Assembly: GCA_018268375.1 (NCBI GenBank) | Contig: JAFDWS010000001.1 | Coordinates: 315,375-379,374, forward strand | Direction of reading: 5' to 3' | From: Armatimonadota bacterium | GTDB lineage: Bacteria > Armatimonadota > Fimbriimonadia > Fimbriimonadales > Fimbriimonadaceae | DNA: 64,000 nt | Shown: in pieces, positions 7,493-16,152 of the stretch | Layout of the letters: each line of letters begins with the position of its first letter | Position numbering within the stretch: the first letter of the stretch is position 1 | Made by a program: the position numbers and the translations under genes | Notes under the pieces: generated by a model | Seen by the model: only the letters and a program-made list of their open reading frames with translations | Databases searched by the model: none | What the model was told of the DNA's origin: nothing

Positions 7493-8415
7493 CACGGTCG
7501 CTTGTTCTGCGCCCAATTCTCCACCTTCTCCCGGACAACGTGGTCGTGTGCCATGAAATCCGCTGGTGGCGAAGCATACACCGAGACCGGTTTTCCGGTC
7601 CGCGGATGCACGAACCTCAGAAGCACAGCGTGTAGCTGGAGCGGGCCATGCCGATGAGCGGGATGGCCGTAAAGTGGATCCCCCACGACGGGCAGGTTGC
7701 AGGCGCTCAGGTGAACCCGGATCTGGTGGGTTCGGCCCGACTCGAGGCGGCACATTACCAGGGTGCTGTCTCCCAGCCTTTGCAGGACGCGAACGTGGGT
7801 CACCGCGGCCTTCCCCGCCCTCCGCACCGCCATGAGGGTCGGGCTGGAGCCGTGGCGACCGATGGGAGCGTCCACTGTGAAGTCGTCGTCAAGAGGTTCT
7901 CCATGTACAAGGGCAACGTAGACGCGAACCGCCGACTTCTCAGCGATCTGGCTGGCAAGTCCTGCATGCGCCATATCCGTTTTGGCCACCAAGATCAAGC
8001 CCGTCGTGTCCTTGTCAAGCCGATGGACTATCCCTGGGCGATAAGACGCCGCACCCTGGCTAAGCCCGTGCGACCGCGCAAGCAAGGCGTGGACGAGGGT
8101 GGGCTCCTTGAGGCTGGCAGCCGGGTGGGTCGCAAGGCCACGCGGCTTGTTCACGACGAGCAGATCATCGTCCTCGTAAGCGACCTCAAGCGGGATATCG
8201 ACCGGGGTCAACTCGTGAGCTGCTGTCTCTACGGGCTCGGTGACGGTGACGGTTTCGCCCTCCCGCAGCTCTAACCCCGCCTTGTGGGCTGTCTTTTCGC
8301 CCACTTGGACCAGTCCCTCACCGATCAGCCTTTGCAACTTGCTTCGAGAATGGTCGGGCAGCTTGCGCGCCAAAAACCGGTCGAGGCGCTCAGGGCCTTC
8401 AGCAACTAGCCTCAC
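7492..8415 (-). CDS. rluD: RluA/RluD family 23S rRNA pseudouridine synthase
   Basis: 307 residues with a GTG start. An S4-like RNA-binding domain (about 10-70, 'LDRFLARKLPDHSRSKLQRL') precedes the catalytic domain. The catalytic Asp lies in 'HRLDKDTTGLILVAK', and 'SGRTHQIRVHLS' is the conserved later motif. Isomerises uridines in 23S rRNA; RluD proper modifies the helix 69 loop. Assignment to RluD rather than RluC or RluA is by overall domain plan, so the symbol is tentative. First gene of the rluD-radC-translin-like set. Confidence 0.9.
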   Translation of the reverse strand: MRLVAEGPERLDRFLARKLPDHSRSKLQRLIGEGLVQVGEKTAHKAGLELREGETVTVTEPVETAAHELTPVDIPLEVAYEDDDLLVVNKPRGLATHPAASLKEPTLVHALLARSHGLSQGAASYRPGIVHRLDKDTTGLILVAKTDMAHAGLASQIAEKSAVRVYVALVHGEPLDDDFTVDAPIGRHGSSPTLMAVRRAGKAAVTHVRVLQRLGDSTLVMCRLESGRTHQIRVHLSACNLPVVGDPLYGHPAHRHGPLQLHAVLLRFVHPRTGKPVSVYASPPADFMAHDHVVREKVENWAQNKRP

Positions 8416-8502
8416 TAAACTTTTGTACCCGTCAAACGTCTATACGAATAGGCGGGGAACCTTGCTTAGCCCCAGTGAGGTACCTACGCCAGGGGTTCTT
8501 GT

Positions 8503-10926
8503 ATGGTTTTGAACTTTCTTGCTTTGGCAATGGCGGCCGTTCACCCTTCGGTGACGATCGACTTGCAGGCTCAAACTTTGGACCGAGCGGTCCAGCAACT
8601 CTCGACAGCGACCGGTCTTGGCCTGAGCGTCTCGCGCCAACTGGCCAACGAGGTCGTGGTCGTCAAAGTGAAGGACGTCAGTCCCGACGAACTCTTGGCC
8701 AAGCTAGCCAAAGCGACGGGCGGGCAATGGACGTCCGTTTCGGGCGGCCAGCGCCTTGATCTTGATCCAGAGGTCGAGCGCAAGGAGAAGGCGGACGCGC
8801 TTGCCGAGCGGACCGCGTTCTTAAAGGGCAAGATCGATAGTCTCGTCGACGAGTTTAAGAAGAACCCGAAGTTCGACAACGAGAAATTCAACCGCGACAT
8901 GGAGGCGATGCGGCAGGAACTCGGCCAGGGGCGCGACAACCAGAACCAGGGCCGCATGATGGCCGGGATGCGCCAAATGGAGGCCGCAATGTCAGGCACG
9001 CCTGGAGGGAGGGCGATCGTGCAGTGCCTCATGGGCCTGAGGGCTGAGGACCTCGCTAAGATCGGCCCGGGCCAAAGGGTCGTTTTCACTTCCTCGCCGA
9101 CCCAGATGCAAAAGCCTTTGGGCGCCACCGCAAACGGCGTCATGCGCAACTTTTTGCAGGAACAGGCGTCGATGGCTCCCCCACAGGACCGCAGTGACCG
9201 GTTCCGGGGTGACCGTGCGCAAGCGCCGGTGCCTCAAGCCCAAAACCAGCAGGCGAACAACGTGGACGTGAACCCGGCCAAGTCGTTCTTGATCGTCACG
9301 CGCTTCGGACAGAGCGACAGCCTCAACCTTCAGTACATCGTCGCCAATTCGCAAGGCGCTATCCTCGGTAACGGCAATATGATGCTCGGGATGCAGCTCC
9401 CAGACGTTCCGGCTGATGCTGCTAAGGCCGATGCCAAAGAGAAGCCGTATGAGTTCTCTGCCCTGGCCAGGTCTGCCGCTAAGGTCCTTGGAGCAGGCGG
9501 TCGAGGCATGGGACAAGCGATTTACTTCACCCAGTCGCTCGGCGCGGACGTCGTTCTGACTGGCGCTCCGGACCGAGAAGCAGCGGTCAAGCCGGCTGAA
9601 GACCTGATGAAGCTGCTACGTGACCCTGCCACGAACGAGCCCCTTTCCCTCTACTCGGCAGCGGCGGTGGAGGCCAGCGTGAGCGGGCAGAACCTCATCG
9701 CCCTTCTTCCCGATGTTCTGCTGGCCGAGACCGCGCCCGCCGTCAACGGCAACAAGACGGTCAGCCAATTGCAGCACTCTCTGACAGCTGACTGGGGCCT
9801 CGTGACCGACCCGGCTGATGGTTGGACCCTAGTGACGCCGAAGCGTTTCTTGGAGGCCAGGCTCTCCCGGGTGGACCGCGGTGCCCTCAAACTCTTGATC
9901 GACATGGTCGCCAAGAAGGGCAGCGCCCGGCTCGACGACATCGCTGTCTACACGACAAAGTCTCCGGCGCTTGGGAGCGGCGGGCTCGACCTGGCCTTGA
10001 TCCGCGCCCTCGACCCGGCCTCCGGGCAGAGCGTGGCGCAAGTCTACGGAACGAACCGCGACATGCTGATCATGTGGGCAAACATGGGGCCGACCACTAG
10101 GTCGAACCTGGCGAACGGCAAGACGTACCAAGTGAATTCAATCGGCACAAACGGGACTTCGCTGCTTGCGGACATGGTCTACAACTCTATCGACGGCCCG
10201 CAAGTCCAACTTCCGAACCAGGGGCAAACGAACCGGGCGCAAAACAACCGAGGAGTGCCTTACCTTTCCAATCTCCCTGTCATTGGCGCGACCTTCCAGG
10301 CGGAGGCCTTCGTTGTCACTCAAGACGTCCCGATACCGCAAGTGACGCGTGCGCCCGGCGGCCCGGGAGGTCCTGGCGGCCCCGGTGGCCCAGGCGGCAG
10401 AGGGTTCGGCGGTGGCCGCGGGATGTTCGGCGGCAACATGATGACCGAGCGGACCGAAGTGCTCCCCAACGGAGTGTCCGGCTCCTCGATCTTGGCGATG
10501 CGGGCGAACAGCCAAGCGATCGCCAAGGGCGTCGTGGACAACACCAATCAGTCAAGGATCCTGACCGCGCAAGGCATGGCCTCTGAGCGAGCCTTCAGCG
10601 AGATGCCGAACGGCCCGCGCAGAGGCAACCGTGGGGACAACATCGTGTGGAGCGGCTATGTCCCCGGTCAACGGACGACCTACCAGTTCCTGTTCTCCAT
10701 GACCCCGAACATCACCCTCAGCCGATCCCTTGAGGACACAAACATCGATCCGGGGGCAAAGGCAGTGGCCTTCGACCGGCTGCCCCAGGCCTTCATGGAT
10801 CAATACAATGAGGCCTACAAGATGATGAAAGACCGCTCGCAGCAGATGGCCGAGCGGATGCAAACCGACGAGCAGGCGCGCGGCCGCCGCCGCGGCCAGG
10901 GCGGTGGTGGAAAGCCGCCAGCGTAG
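8503..10926 (+). CDS. Large exported protein with N-terminal STN-like domain, paralogue A
   Basis: 807 residues. A short hydrophobic N-terminus (MVLNFLALAMAAVHP) looks like a signal. Next comes a segment resembling the secretin/TonB short N-terminal domain (about 14-85: 'VTIDLQAQTLDRAVQQLS', 'LANEVVVVKVKDVSPDELL'), then a charged helical region. A collagen-like GGPGGPGGPGG tract lies near residue 625. There is no recognisable secretin pore, so I do not call it a secretin. It shares the STN-like region, a central 'DGWTLVTP' segment and a C-terminal 'TYQFLF...DPGAKAVAFDRLP' block with the next gene. Function unknown. Confidence 0.75.
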   Translation: MVLNFLALAMAAVHPSVTIDLQAQTLDRAVQQLSTATGLGLSVSRQLANEVVVVKVKDVSPDELLAKLAKATGGQWTSVSGGQRLDLDPEVERKEKADALAERTAFLKGKIDSLVDEFKKNPKFDNEKFNRDMEAMRQELGQGRDNQNQGRMMAGMRQMEAAMSGTPGGRAIVQCLMGLRAEDLAKIGPGQRVVFTSSPTQMQKPLGATANGVMRNFLQEQASMAPPQDRSDRFRGDRAQAPVPQAQNQQANNVDVNPAKSFLIVTRFGQSDSLNLQYIVANSQGAILGNGNMMLGMQLPDVPADAAKADAKEKPYEFSALARSAAKVLGAGGRGMGQAIYFTQSLGADVVLTGAPDREAAVKPAEDLMKLLRDPATNEPLSLYSAAAVEASVSGQNLIALLPDVLLAETAPAVNGNKTVSQLQHSLTADWGLVTDPADGWTLVTPKRFLEARLSRVDRGALKLLIDMVAKKGSARLDDIAVYTTKSPALGSGGLDLALIRALDPASGQSVAQVYGTNRDMLIMWANMGPTTRSNLANGKTYQVNSIGTNGTSLLADMVYNSIDGPQVQLPNQGQTNRAQNNRGVPYLSNLPVIGATFQAEAFVVTQDVPIPQVTRAPGGPGGPGGPGGPGGRGFGGGRGMFGGNMMTERTEVLPNGVSGSSILAMRANSQAIAKGVVDNTNQSRILTAQGMASERAFSEMPNGPRRGNRGDNIVWSGYVPGQRTTYQFLFSMTPNITLSRSLEDTNIDPGAKAVAFDRLPQAFMDQYNEAYKMMKDRSQQMAERMQTDEQARGRRRGQGGGGKPPA

Positions 10927-10983
10927 TATTAATGTAAGAGCTCGATGATTCCCTCACGAGCGTGAACTTTCATCTGACCAAGA

Positions 10984-11016
10984 AGCTCCCATGGGTAGGA
11001 TACGCTCATGGGAGCT
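10984..11016. repeat. Perfect 10-bp inverted repeat across promoter and start codon of paralogue B
   Basis: AGCTCCCATG (10984-10993) and CATGGGAGCT (11007-11016) are exact inverted repeats separated by 13 bp. The spacer contains the -10-like TAGGAT and the right arm contains the ATG of the gene at 11008. It could be an operator for a dimeric repressor; if transcription starts upstream it could instead be a start-occluding hairpin. Confidence 0.7.
10996..11001 (+). promoter_or_regulatory. -10-like TAGGAT six nt upstream of the start at 11008
   Basis: TAGGAT, six nt (ACGCTC), then ATG. There is no Shine-Dalgarno sequence. It predicts a leaderless transcript for paralogue B and lies inside the inverted repeat. 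Confidence 0.5.
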
Positions 11017-13119
11017 CTGCTCTTTGCGGTCGCATCGGTAGCTAGCCCCGCGGTCACGCTAAACCTTCCGGCGACAAGACTGGAAGATGTCCTCGCAGCG
11101 GTCAGCAGCCAGGTCGGCATCGAACTCAAGTGCGACAAGGAACTGGCCAACGAGCCAGTGATGCTGTTCGTCAAGCATGTACCGCTTGGTGACTTGAAAG
11201 AAAACCTGGCAAAGGCGTTAGCAGGCAAATGGGAAACGGAGAACAGCGTGCTGACCCTTAAAGTAGACACACGCCTTAGTGCTGCTTACAGTAAGGCTGC
11301 CAAAGCCGAATGGCACCGACGAGTGGCCGACGAAATTGAATGGCTCAAGAATGAGTTGACGCAACCCTATGACGGCTCGGCGAGCTACTCGATTGGAGCC
11401 AGCCGCGAGCACCTCTTCGGAGTTCCAGGCTCACCCTCCCGAAGGATGGCTGTGAGGCTATTTACTTCCCTATCACCAGATAAGCTCGCAGACCTTGAGG
11501 ACGAAGATTGGCTCACCGTGAGCCTAGGTTCGAACGATCCCTTCTTACACAAGCTGCTACAGAACCTGACTGCAGAGCTAGATGTGGCGGCCGCGAAGGG
11601 AGATGGACAAGTGAGCCAGTGGGATATGACGGATATGGGAGTTCGGCGATCTGCTCTCGGTCCAGGGAGTCTTGAGTCCTGTCATCTCCTCGTCCGTCGT
11701 TTCGGAGAAGACTTTAGCATCTTGATGGCATTCGACCTGAAGAACTCGCTGATGCAACCCACTACATCTTATCAAGTTAGGGCTGCGAGACGGCCGGCCA
11801 CAAATTTGGATGTCCCCGAATCTAAGGCCGAACTGAGTGCGGAATCGAAGTGGCTTAGAGACATCCTCAGTTGGAACCCAACAATTGGCAACACCGGTGG
11901 AGCAGGCACCTTTACACAAGAGGTTCCGGAGATCGGCACGGTCAACGTGGACTTTACGAGTGGACAGACCGTTGCCCCACCCGAAGTTCCCGAGAGTGTA
12001 CGCACCCTGTTCGTACGAGGAGAGAAGGATCCCCTGGCTTTTTTTCCTTCTGACGTTGTACGCAGCATCTCCGGTCAAACCGGCGACAATACTCTGGCCT
12101 ATGTCTCGGATCATGCCTTCTCTGTGCTAGGTCGATACCAAAGCCGAAGCAACACGGCAGAAGCCACCAACAACGTCAAGGCTCTCGTCCGAGACTACGG
12201 CCACATTCTTGAACGCCATGACGGTTGGACGATCCTGCGGACGGCAAATCCGGCTGCGTCCCGAGCCGATCGCATGGATCGAAAGCTCCTGAGCGAGACA
12301 ATGCGGAGCGCGGACGCCAAAGGATTTGCTTCCATCGCCGACCTTGTGAAGCTCAGACGAGCGGCCCGGGGCCATCGTCCGCAACTCCTTGAGATGTTGA
12401 AGTGCGTTTCTGCGGAGACCTACGAACAAGCGAACAGTGCGCCCTGGGAGGTCATCGACCTTTGGGACCAGTTGCGACCCGACAAGGCAGCTGGACTTGG
12501 CCGCGACTTCCGAGCCTTTCCTCTAACGACCGACAAGGCGCGCCGGAGCGCCTTGAAATGGGCTGTCAAGAGGGGCGCGACTTTCCTCAAGGATATTAAG
12601 AGCCCCGGTATCGGTGCAGAACATGGATTCTCAGTCATCTTTTCAGAAGGTGAGCGACCGGCGACGTCGATCGACTGCGCGATTCATGGCTTGCCTCAGG
12701 TCGCAAATATGAGGATCCGCCTGATAGAGGATCAGGGATTTCTTTGTAGGCGCGAGAGCCCGCTAACTAGAAGCTTCACTGGTCTCGGTGAGATCAGCCT
12801 TGGTTTGGCCTCAAGTGAGTTAGCATCTTACGGCGTGTCGGCTCCTCGTTACGGTGGCATGACACAGTTCACACCCCTTCCAAGAAGGACGTACCAATTG
12901 GTCATTGACACCGGCTCTGATCAGGGCAGCCCAGCGGCATTGACTGAGGTGGAGCTCGACCCAAAAGCTAAGGCCACTTCATTTGATTCATTGCCTGACG
13001 GACTGAGGAAGTCCATTTATGAGATCAAAGACAAGTTGAAGCCATTCCTGGAGAGTGAGTTCCGAGCCCTGGGCTCAGCGTTCACGCAGAGAGGCAACAC
13101 CCAGCGCATCAAACCCTAA
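11008..13119 (+). CDS. Large exported protein with N-terminal STN-like domain, paralogue B
   Basis: 703 residues. Signal-like start (MGALLFAVASVASP), then an STN-like segment aligning with paralogue A ('VTLNLPATRLEDVLAAVS', 'LANEPVMLFVKHVPLGDLK'). A mid-protein 'HDGWTILRT' block and a C-terminal 'RRTYQLVIDT...DPKAKATSFDSLP' block also match A. It lacks A's Gly/Pro tract and many of A's Gln-rich insertions. Its codon usage looks less GC-biased than its neighbours, consistent with faster divergence or a different history. Function unknown; tandem placement suggests related roles. Confidence 0.75.
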   Translation: MGALLFAVASVASPAVTLNLPATRLEDVLAAVSSQVGIELKCDKELANEPVMLFVKHVPLGDLKENLAKALAGKWETENSVLTLKVDTRLSAAYSKAAKAEWHRRVADEIEWLKNELTQPYDGSASYSIGASREHLFGVPGSPSRRMAVRLFTSLSPDKLADLEDEDWLTVSLGSNDPFLHKLLQNLTAELDVAAAKGDGQVSQWDMTDMGVRRSALGPGSLESCHLLVRRFGEDFSILMAFDLKNSLMQPTTSYQVRAARRPATNLDVPESKAELSAESKWLRDILSWNPTIGNTGGAGTFTQEVPEIGTVNVDFTSGQTVAPPEVPESVRTLFVRGEKDPLAFFPSDVVRSISGQTGDNTLAYVSDHAFSVLGRYQSRSNTAEATNNVKALVRDYGHILERHDGWTILRTANPAASRADRMDRKLLSETMRSADAKGFASIADLVKLRRAARGHRPQLLEMLKCVSAETYEQANSAPWEVIDLWDQLRPDKAAGLGRDFRAFPLTTDKARRSALKWAVKRGATFLKDIKSPGIGAEHGFSVIFSEGERPATSIDCAIHGLPQVANMRIRLIEDQGFLCRRESPLTRSFTGLGEISLGLASSELASYGVSAPRYGGMTQFTPLPRRTYQLVIDTGSDQGSPAALTEVELDPKAKATSFDSLPDGLRKSIYEIKDKLKPFLESEFRALGSAFTQRGNTQRIKP

Positions 13120-13159
13120 CTTCCCGGGCCGCTCAGGTTCGCGCGGGTACAACGAACTG

Positions 13160-16150
13160 ATGCTGGACCGGTACGAGCCCAAGCAGTTCGAGGAGGCGTG
13201 GAGGAAGCGTTGGGAAGACGCCGACCTTTTCCGCACACGTGAAGAAGAAGGACGGCCCAAGTTCTACGGCCTCGACTTCTTCCCGTATCCCTCGGGCGCC
13301 GGGCTCAGTGTCGGGCACTGCCGAAACTACATTCCCACCGACGTACTTTGCCGCATGAAGTTCATGCAGGGCTACAACGTCCTGCACCCCATGGGCTTTG
13401 ACGCGTTCGGCTTGCCCGCCGAGAACGAGGCGATCAAGCGCAAGAGCCACCCGGCACCGATGATCGACCAGTACGCGGCCACCTACAAGCGCCAAATGGA
13501 CCTCGTCGGTATCAGCTACGACTGGTCTCGCAGCTTCAAGTCCTGCGAGCCGAGCTATTACCGCTGGACGCAGTGGATCTTTGAGCTGCTCTACAAGAAG
13601 GGGCTGGCTTATCGGAAGAACGCCGAGGTCAATTGGTGTCCCAAGGACAAGACCGCCCTCGCCAACGAAGAGGTGGTCGGTGGGCTCTGCGAGCGCTGCG
13701 GGACGCCGGTCGAGAAGAAGGCGATCCCCCAGTGGTACTTCAAGATCACCGACTACGCACAGCGCCTTCTGGACGATCTGGATGACATTGACTGGCCCGA
13801 AGGCATCAAGGCGATGCAGCGCAACTGGATCGGCCGCAGCGAGGGAGTCCAGTTCCGCATGCGCGTTGTCTTCGATCCGGGAACCCCCTCCCTGGACTCG
13901 GATGATCGTGCCGGGTCTGGGGAGGGGGAGTCTGAGCTCGAAGCCCTGAAGCGAGAAGTCGCCGCCGAGACCTTCGCCGACCCCGATGCGGAAGCGCGGA
14001 TCAACGAGATCAAGGGCAAGTTGGACGCCGCCAGCATGGAGGTGCACTCGTCCGATCTCGGAGAACTCCCTGGCTTTGATTCCGCCAAGGAAAAGATCGA
14101 TATGGCCATGGCGCGGGCCAACATCGAAAAGTCCGGACGGTCGTTCGACCTCGACGACTTCGAAGTCGTCAAGAACCCGGACGGCCTCACGTTCGAGGTC
14201 TTCACCACCCGAATCGACACGATCTACGGGGTCACCTTCGCCGTCTTGGCGCCTGAGCACCCGATGGTCGACCAAATCATCGCGGAGCACCAGCGAAACG
14301 GCGACCAAAGGGCCACGATCGACGCGGTTCAAGCCTATCGCGAAAAGGTCAAGCGAGAGACGGAGACCGAACGTACGGCGGAGGGCCGCGAGAAGACCGG
14401 CGTCTTCACGGGCTCATACGCCGTCAACCCCGCCAACGGGCGGCGCGTGCCGATTTGGATCGCGGACTACGTCCTGATGGGATACGGAACCGGTGCGATC
14501 ATGGCGGTGCCAGCCGGAGACCAACGCGACTTCGAGTTCGCGGTGCAATTCGGGATCCCCGTCGCCCCAATTCAAGAGCCAGACGAAGACTGGTTGGCCG
14601 CAAACCGGAGCGCGGACTTGCAGTCCACTGGCACGGACGGAGTCGTGCCCTCCCAGGCATTACAGCGATACCTGCAAGATCCCAAGCTGTTCAAAGCCGC
14701 GTTCATCTCAAAGGACAAACCGCTGATCAACGCGGGAGAGCAGACCGGCATGAAGTTCGAAGAGGCGAGCAAGAGCCTTGGCGAATGGATCGAAGCGTGT
14801 GGCCTTGGCCAAAGGAAGGTCCAATACCGGCTTCGCGACTGGTTGATCAGCCGCCAGCGCTACTGGGGGTGCCCCATTCCCGTGTGCTATGGCAAGGACG
14901 GCGAGATGATGCTCATCCCCGAGAACCAGTTGCCGGTCGAGTTGCCAGACGTCGAGAGCTACGAGCCGAGCGACGACGGTTCTTCCCCTCTTTCACGCAT
15001 CCAAGACTTCGTCAACTGCACCACGCCTGAGGGAACCCTTGGCCGCCGGGAGACGGACACGATGGGCGGGTTTGCTTGCTCCTCGTGGTACTTCCTGCGG
15101 TTCTGCGACCCGCATAACGACGACAAGGCGTGGGATCCCAAGAGGGTCGAACACTGGATGCCGGTCGACACCTACGTTGGCGGCGCAGAGCATGCCGTCA
15201 TGCACTTGCTCTACGCGAGGTTCTGGACGAAAGTGCTGTTCGACGCGGGTCTGGTGCCGGTCAAGGAACCCTTCCAAAGGCTCCGCAACCAGGGGCAGGT
15301 GCTTGGCTACACGCCTTATCGCAAGCCCCACCCAGGCGAGACACTGGACGTGGGCGAGGATGGCATCTTGATCAGCCGTGAAGAAGCGGCCGCGTTGCCG
15401 GAAGGCGAAGTCTTCTGGAAGTGGGTGCGGATGAGCAAGTCCAAAGGCAACGTGGTCACGCCAGAGGAGGCGGTCGATGCGTTCGGCGCCGACGCGCTCC
15501 GGCTGTTCGAGCTTTTCGTCGCCCCATTTGATGCCGACGTCGAGTGGACGAACGATGGTATGAACGGTACGGCGCGGTTCTTGGGCCGCGTCTTCAAACT
15601 TGTTTCCGAGTTAGCCCCAAATTACGACCCGACTTGGCGCTCAAAGATTCCTGATGCAGCGGACGAGGTTCGACGGGCGACCCACAAGACGATCCAGCGC
15701 GCGACGGACGATATCGAGCGCTTCGCGTTCAACACCTATGTGTCGGCCCTCATGGAGTTCCTCAACGAGCTGAACGACTTGCGCCGCAAGGGCCCGGACG
15801 CCTCCAGCCCTTCCTGGAGCGAGGCGCTCGAGACACTCGTGCTGCTGCTGGCCCCCGGTGCGCCGCACTCGGCGGACGAGCTCTGGTCGTCGCTCGGCAA
15901 GGAAGGCTTCACATACCACGCGTCCTGGCCCCTGTCGGATCCTAAGCTCGCCAAAGACGACGTGTTGACCGTTGCCGTCCAGGTTAATGGAAAGTTGCGG
16001 GACACAGTCACGCTGCCGGCTGACGCCTCAAAGGAGCTCATGGAGACGGAAGCCCTTGCTTCCGGCAAGGTCCAAGCCCACCTGGAGGGCCTGACGGTGC
16101 GCAAGGTGATCGTCATTCCTGGCAAACTGGTGAACATCGTCGCGAACTGA
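13160..16150 (+). CDS. leuS: Leucyl-tRNA synthetase with an internal insertion
   Basis: 996 residues from the ATG at 13160, against about 820-880 in most bacteria. The class I signature HIGH appears as SVGH (50-53) and KMSKS as RMSKS (757-761). The editing domain keeps TTRIDT (349-354) and 'GYGTGAIMAVPAGDQRDFEF', with Asp454 and Asp457 retained, but the His that usually precedes the first Asp is Gly453. About 100 extra residues (roughly 238-342), acidic and helical, interrupt the start of the editing domain between 'EGVQFRMRV' and 'LTFEVFTTR'. The insert opens with a DNA palindrome (13884-13928). Charges tRNA-Leu in the cytoplasm. Confidence 0.95.
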   Translation: MLDRYEPKQFEEAWRKRWEDADLFRTREEEGRPKFYGLDFFPYPSGAGLSVGHCRNYIPTDVLCRMKFMQGYNVLHPMGFDAFGLPAENEAIKRKSHPAPMIDQYAATYKRQMDLVGISYDWSRSFKSCEPSYYRWTQWIFELLYKKGLAYRKNAEVNWCPKDKTALANEEVVGGLCERCGTPVEKKAIPQWYFKITDYAQRLLDDLDDIDWPEGIKAMQRNWIGRSEGVQFRMRVVFDPGTPSLDSDDRAGSGEGESELEALKREVAAETFADPDAEARINEIKGKLDAASMEVHSSDLGELPGFDSAKEKIDMAMARANIEKSGRSFDLDDFEVVKNPDGLTFEVFTTRIDTIYGVTFAVLAPEHPMVDQIIAEHQRNGDQRATIDAVQAYREKVKRETETERTAEGREKTGVFTGSYAVNPANGRRVPIWIADYVLMGYGTGAIMAVPAGDQRDFEFAVQFGIPVAPIQEPDEDWLAANRSADLQSTGTDGVVPSQALQRYLQDPKLFKAAFISKDKPLINAGEQTGMKFEEASKSLGEWIEACGLGQRKVQYRLRDWLISRQRYWGCPIPVCYGKDGEMMLIPENQLPVELPDVESYEPSDDGSSPLSRIQDFVNCTTPEGTLGRRETDTMGGFACSSWYFLRFCDPHNDDKAWDPKRVEHWMPVDTYVGGAEHAVMHLLYARFWTKVLFDAGLVPVKEPFQRLRNQGQVLGYTPYRKPHPGETLDVGEDGILISREEAAALPEGEVFWKWVRMSKSKGNVVTPEEAVDAFGADALRLFELFVAPFDADVEWTNDGMNGTARFLGRVFKLVSELAPNYDPTWRSKIPDAADEVRRATHKTIQRATDDIERFAFNTYVSALMEFLNELNDLRRKGPDASSPSWSEALETLVLLLAPGAPHSADELWSSLGKEGFTYHASWPLSDPKLAKDDVLTVAVQVNGKLRDTVTLPADASKELMETEALASGKVQAHLEGLTVRKVIVIPGKLVNIVAN
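13884..13928. repeat. Imperfect 14-bp inverted repeat at the start of the LeuRS insertion
   Basis: CCCCCTCCCTGGAC (13884-13897) and GTCTGGGGAGGGGG (13915-13928) pair at 12 of 14 positions around a 17-nt spacer. It lies exactly where the LeuRS reading frame departs from the family pattern, as if a palindromic element had been captured in frame. Confidence 0.6.
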
Positions 16151-16152
16151 CC

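Noticed and set aside
8503..10926. Secretin (GspD/PilQ)
   Set aside because: Only the short STN-like N-terminal module is suggested; the C-terminal beta-barrel signature is missing.
11008..13119. Paralogue B as a recently acquired foreign gene
   Set aside because: Its base use looks different from its neighbours, but clear homology to the adjacent paralogue and no mobile-element trace favour divergence after local duplication.
13133..14332. 399-codon open frame on the minus strand
   Set aside because: Antisense shadow of the leucyl-tRNA synthetase gene; low-complexity Val/Leu/Asp/Arg composition and no recognisable motif.
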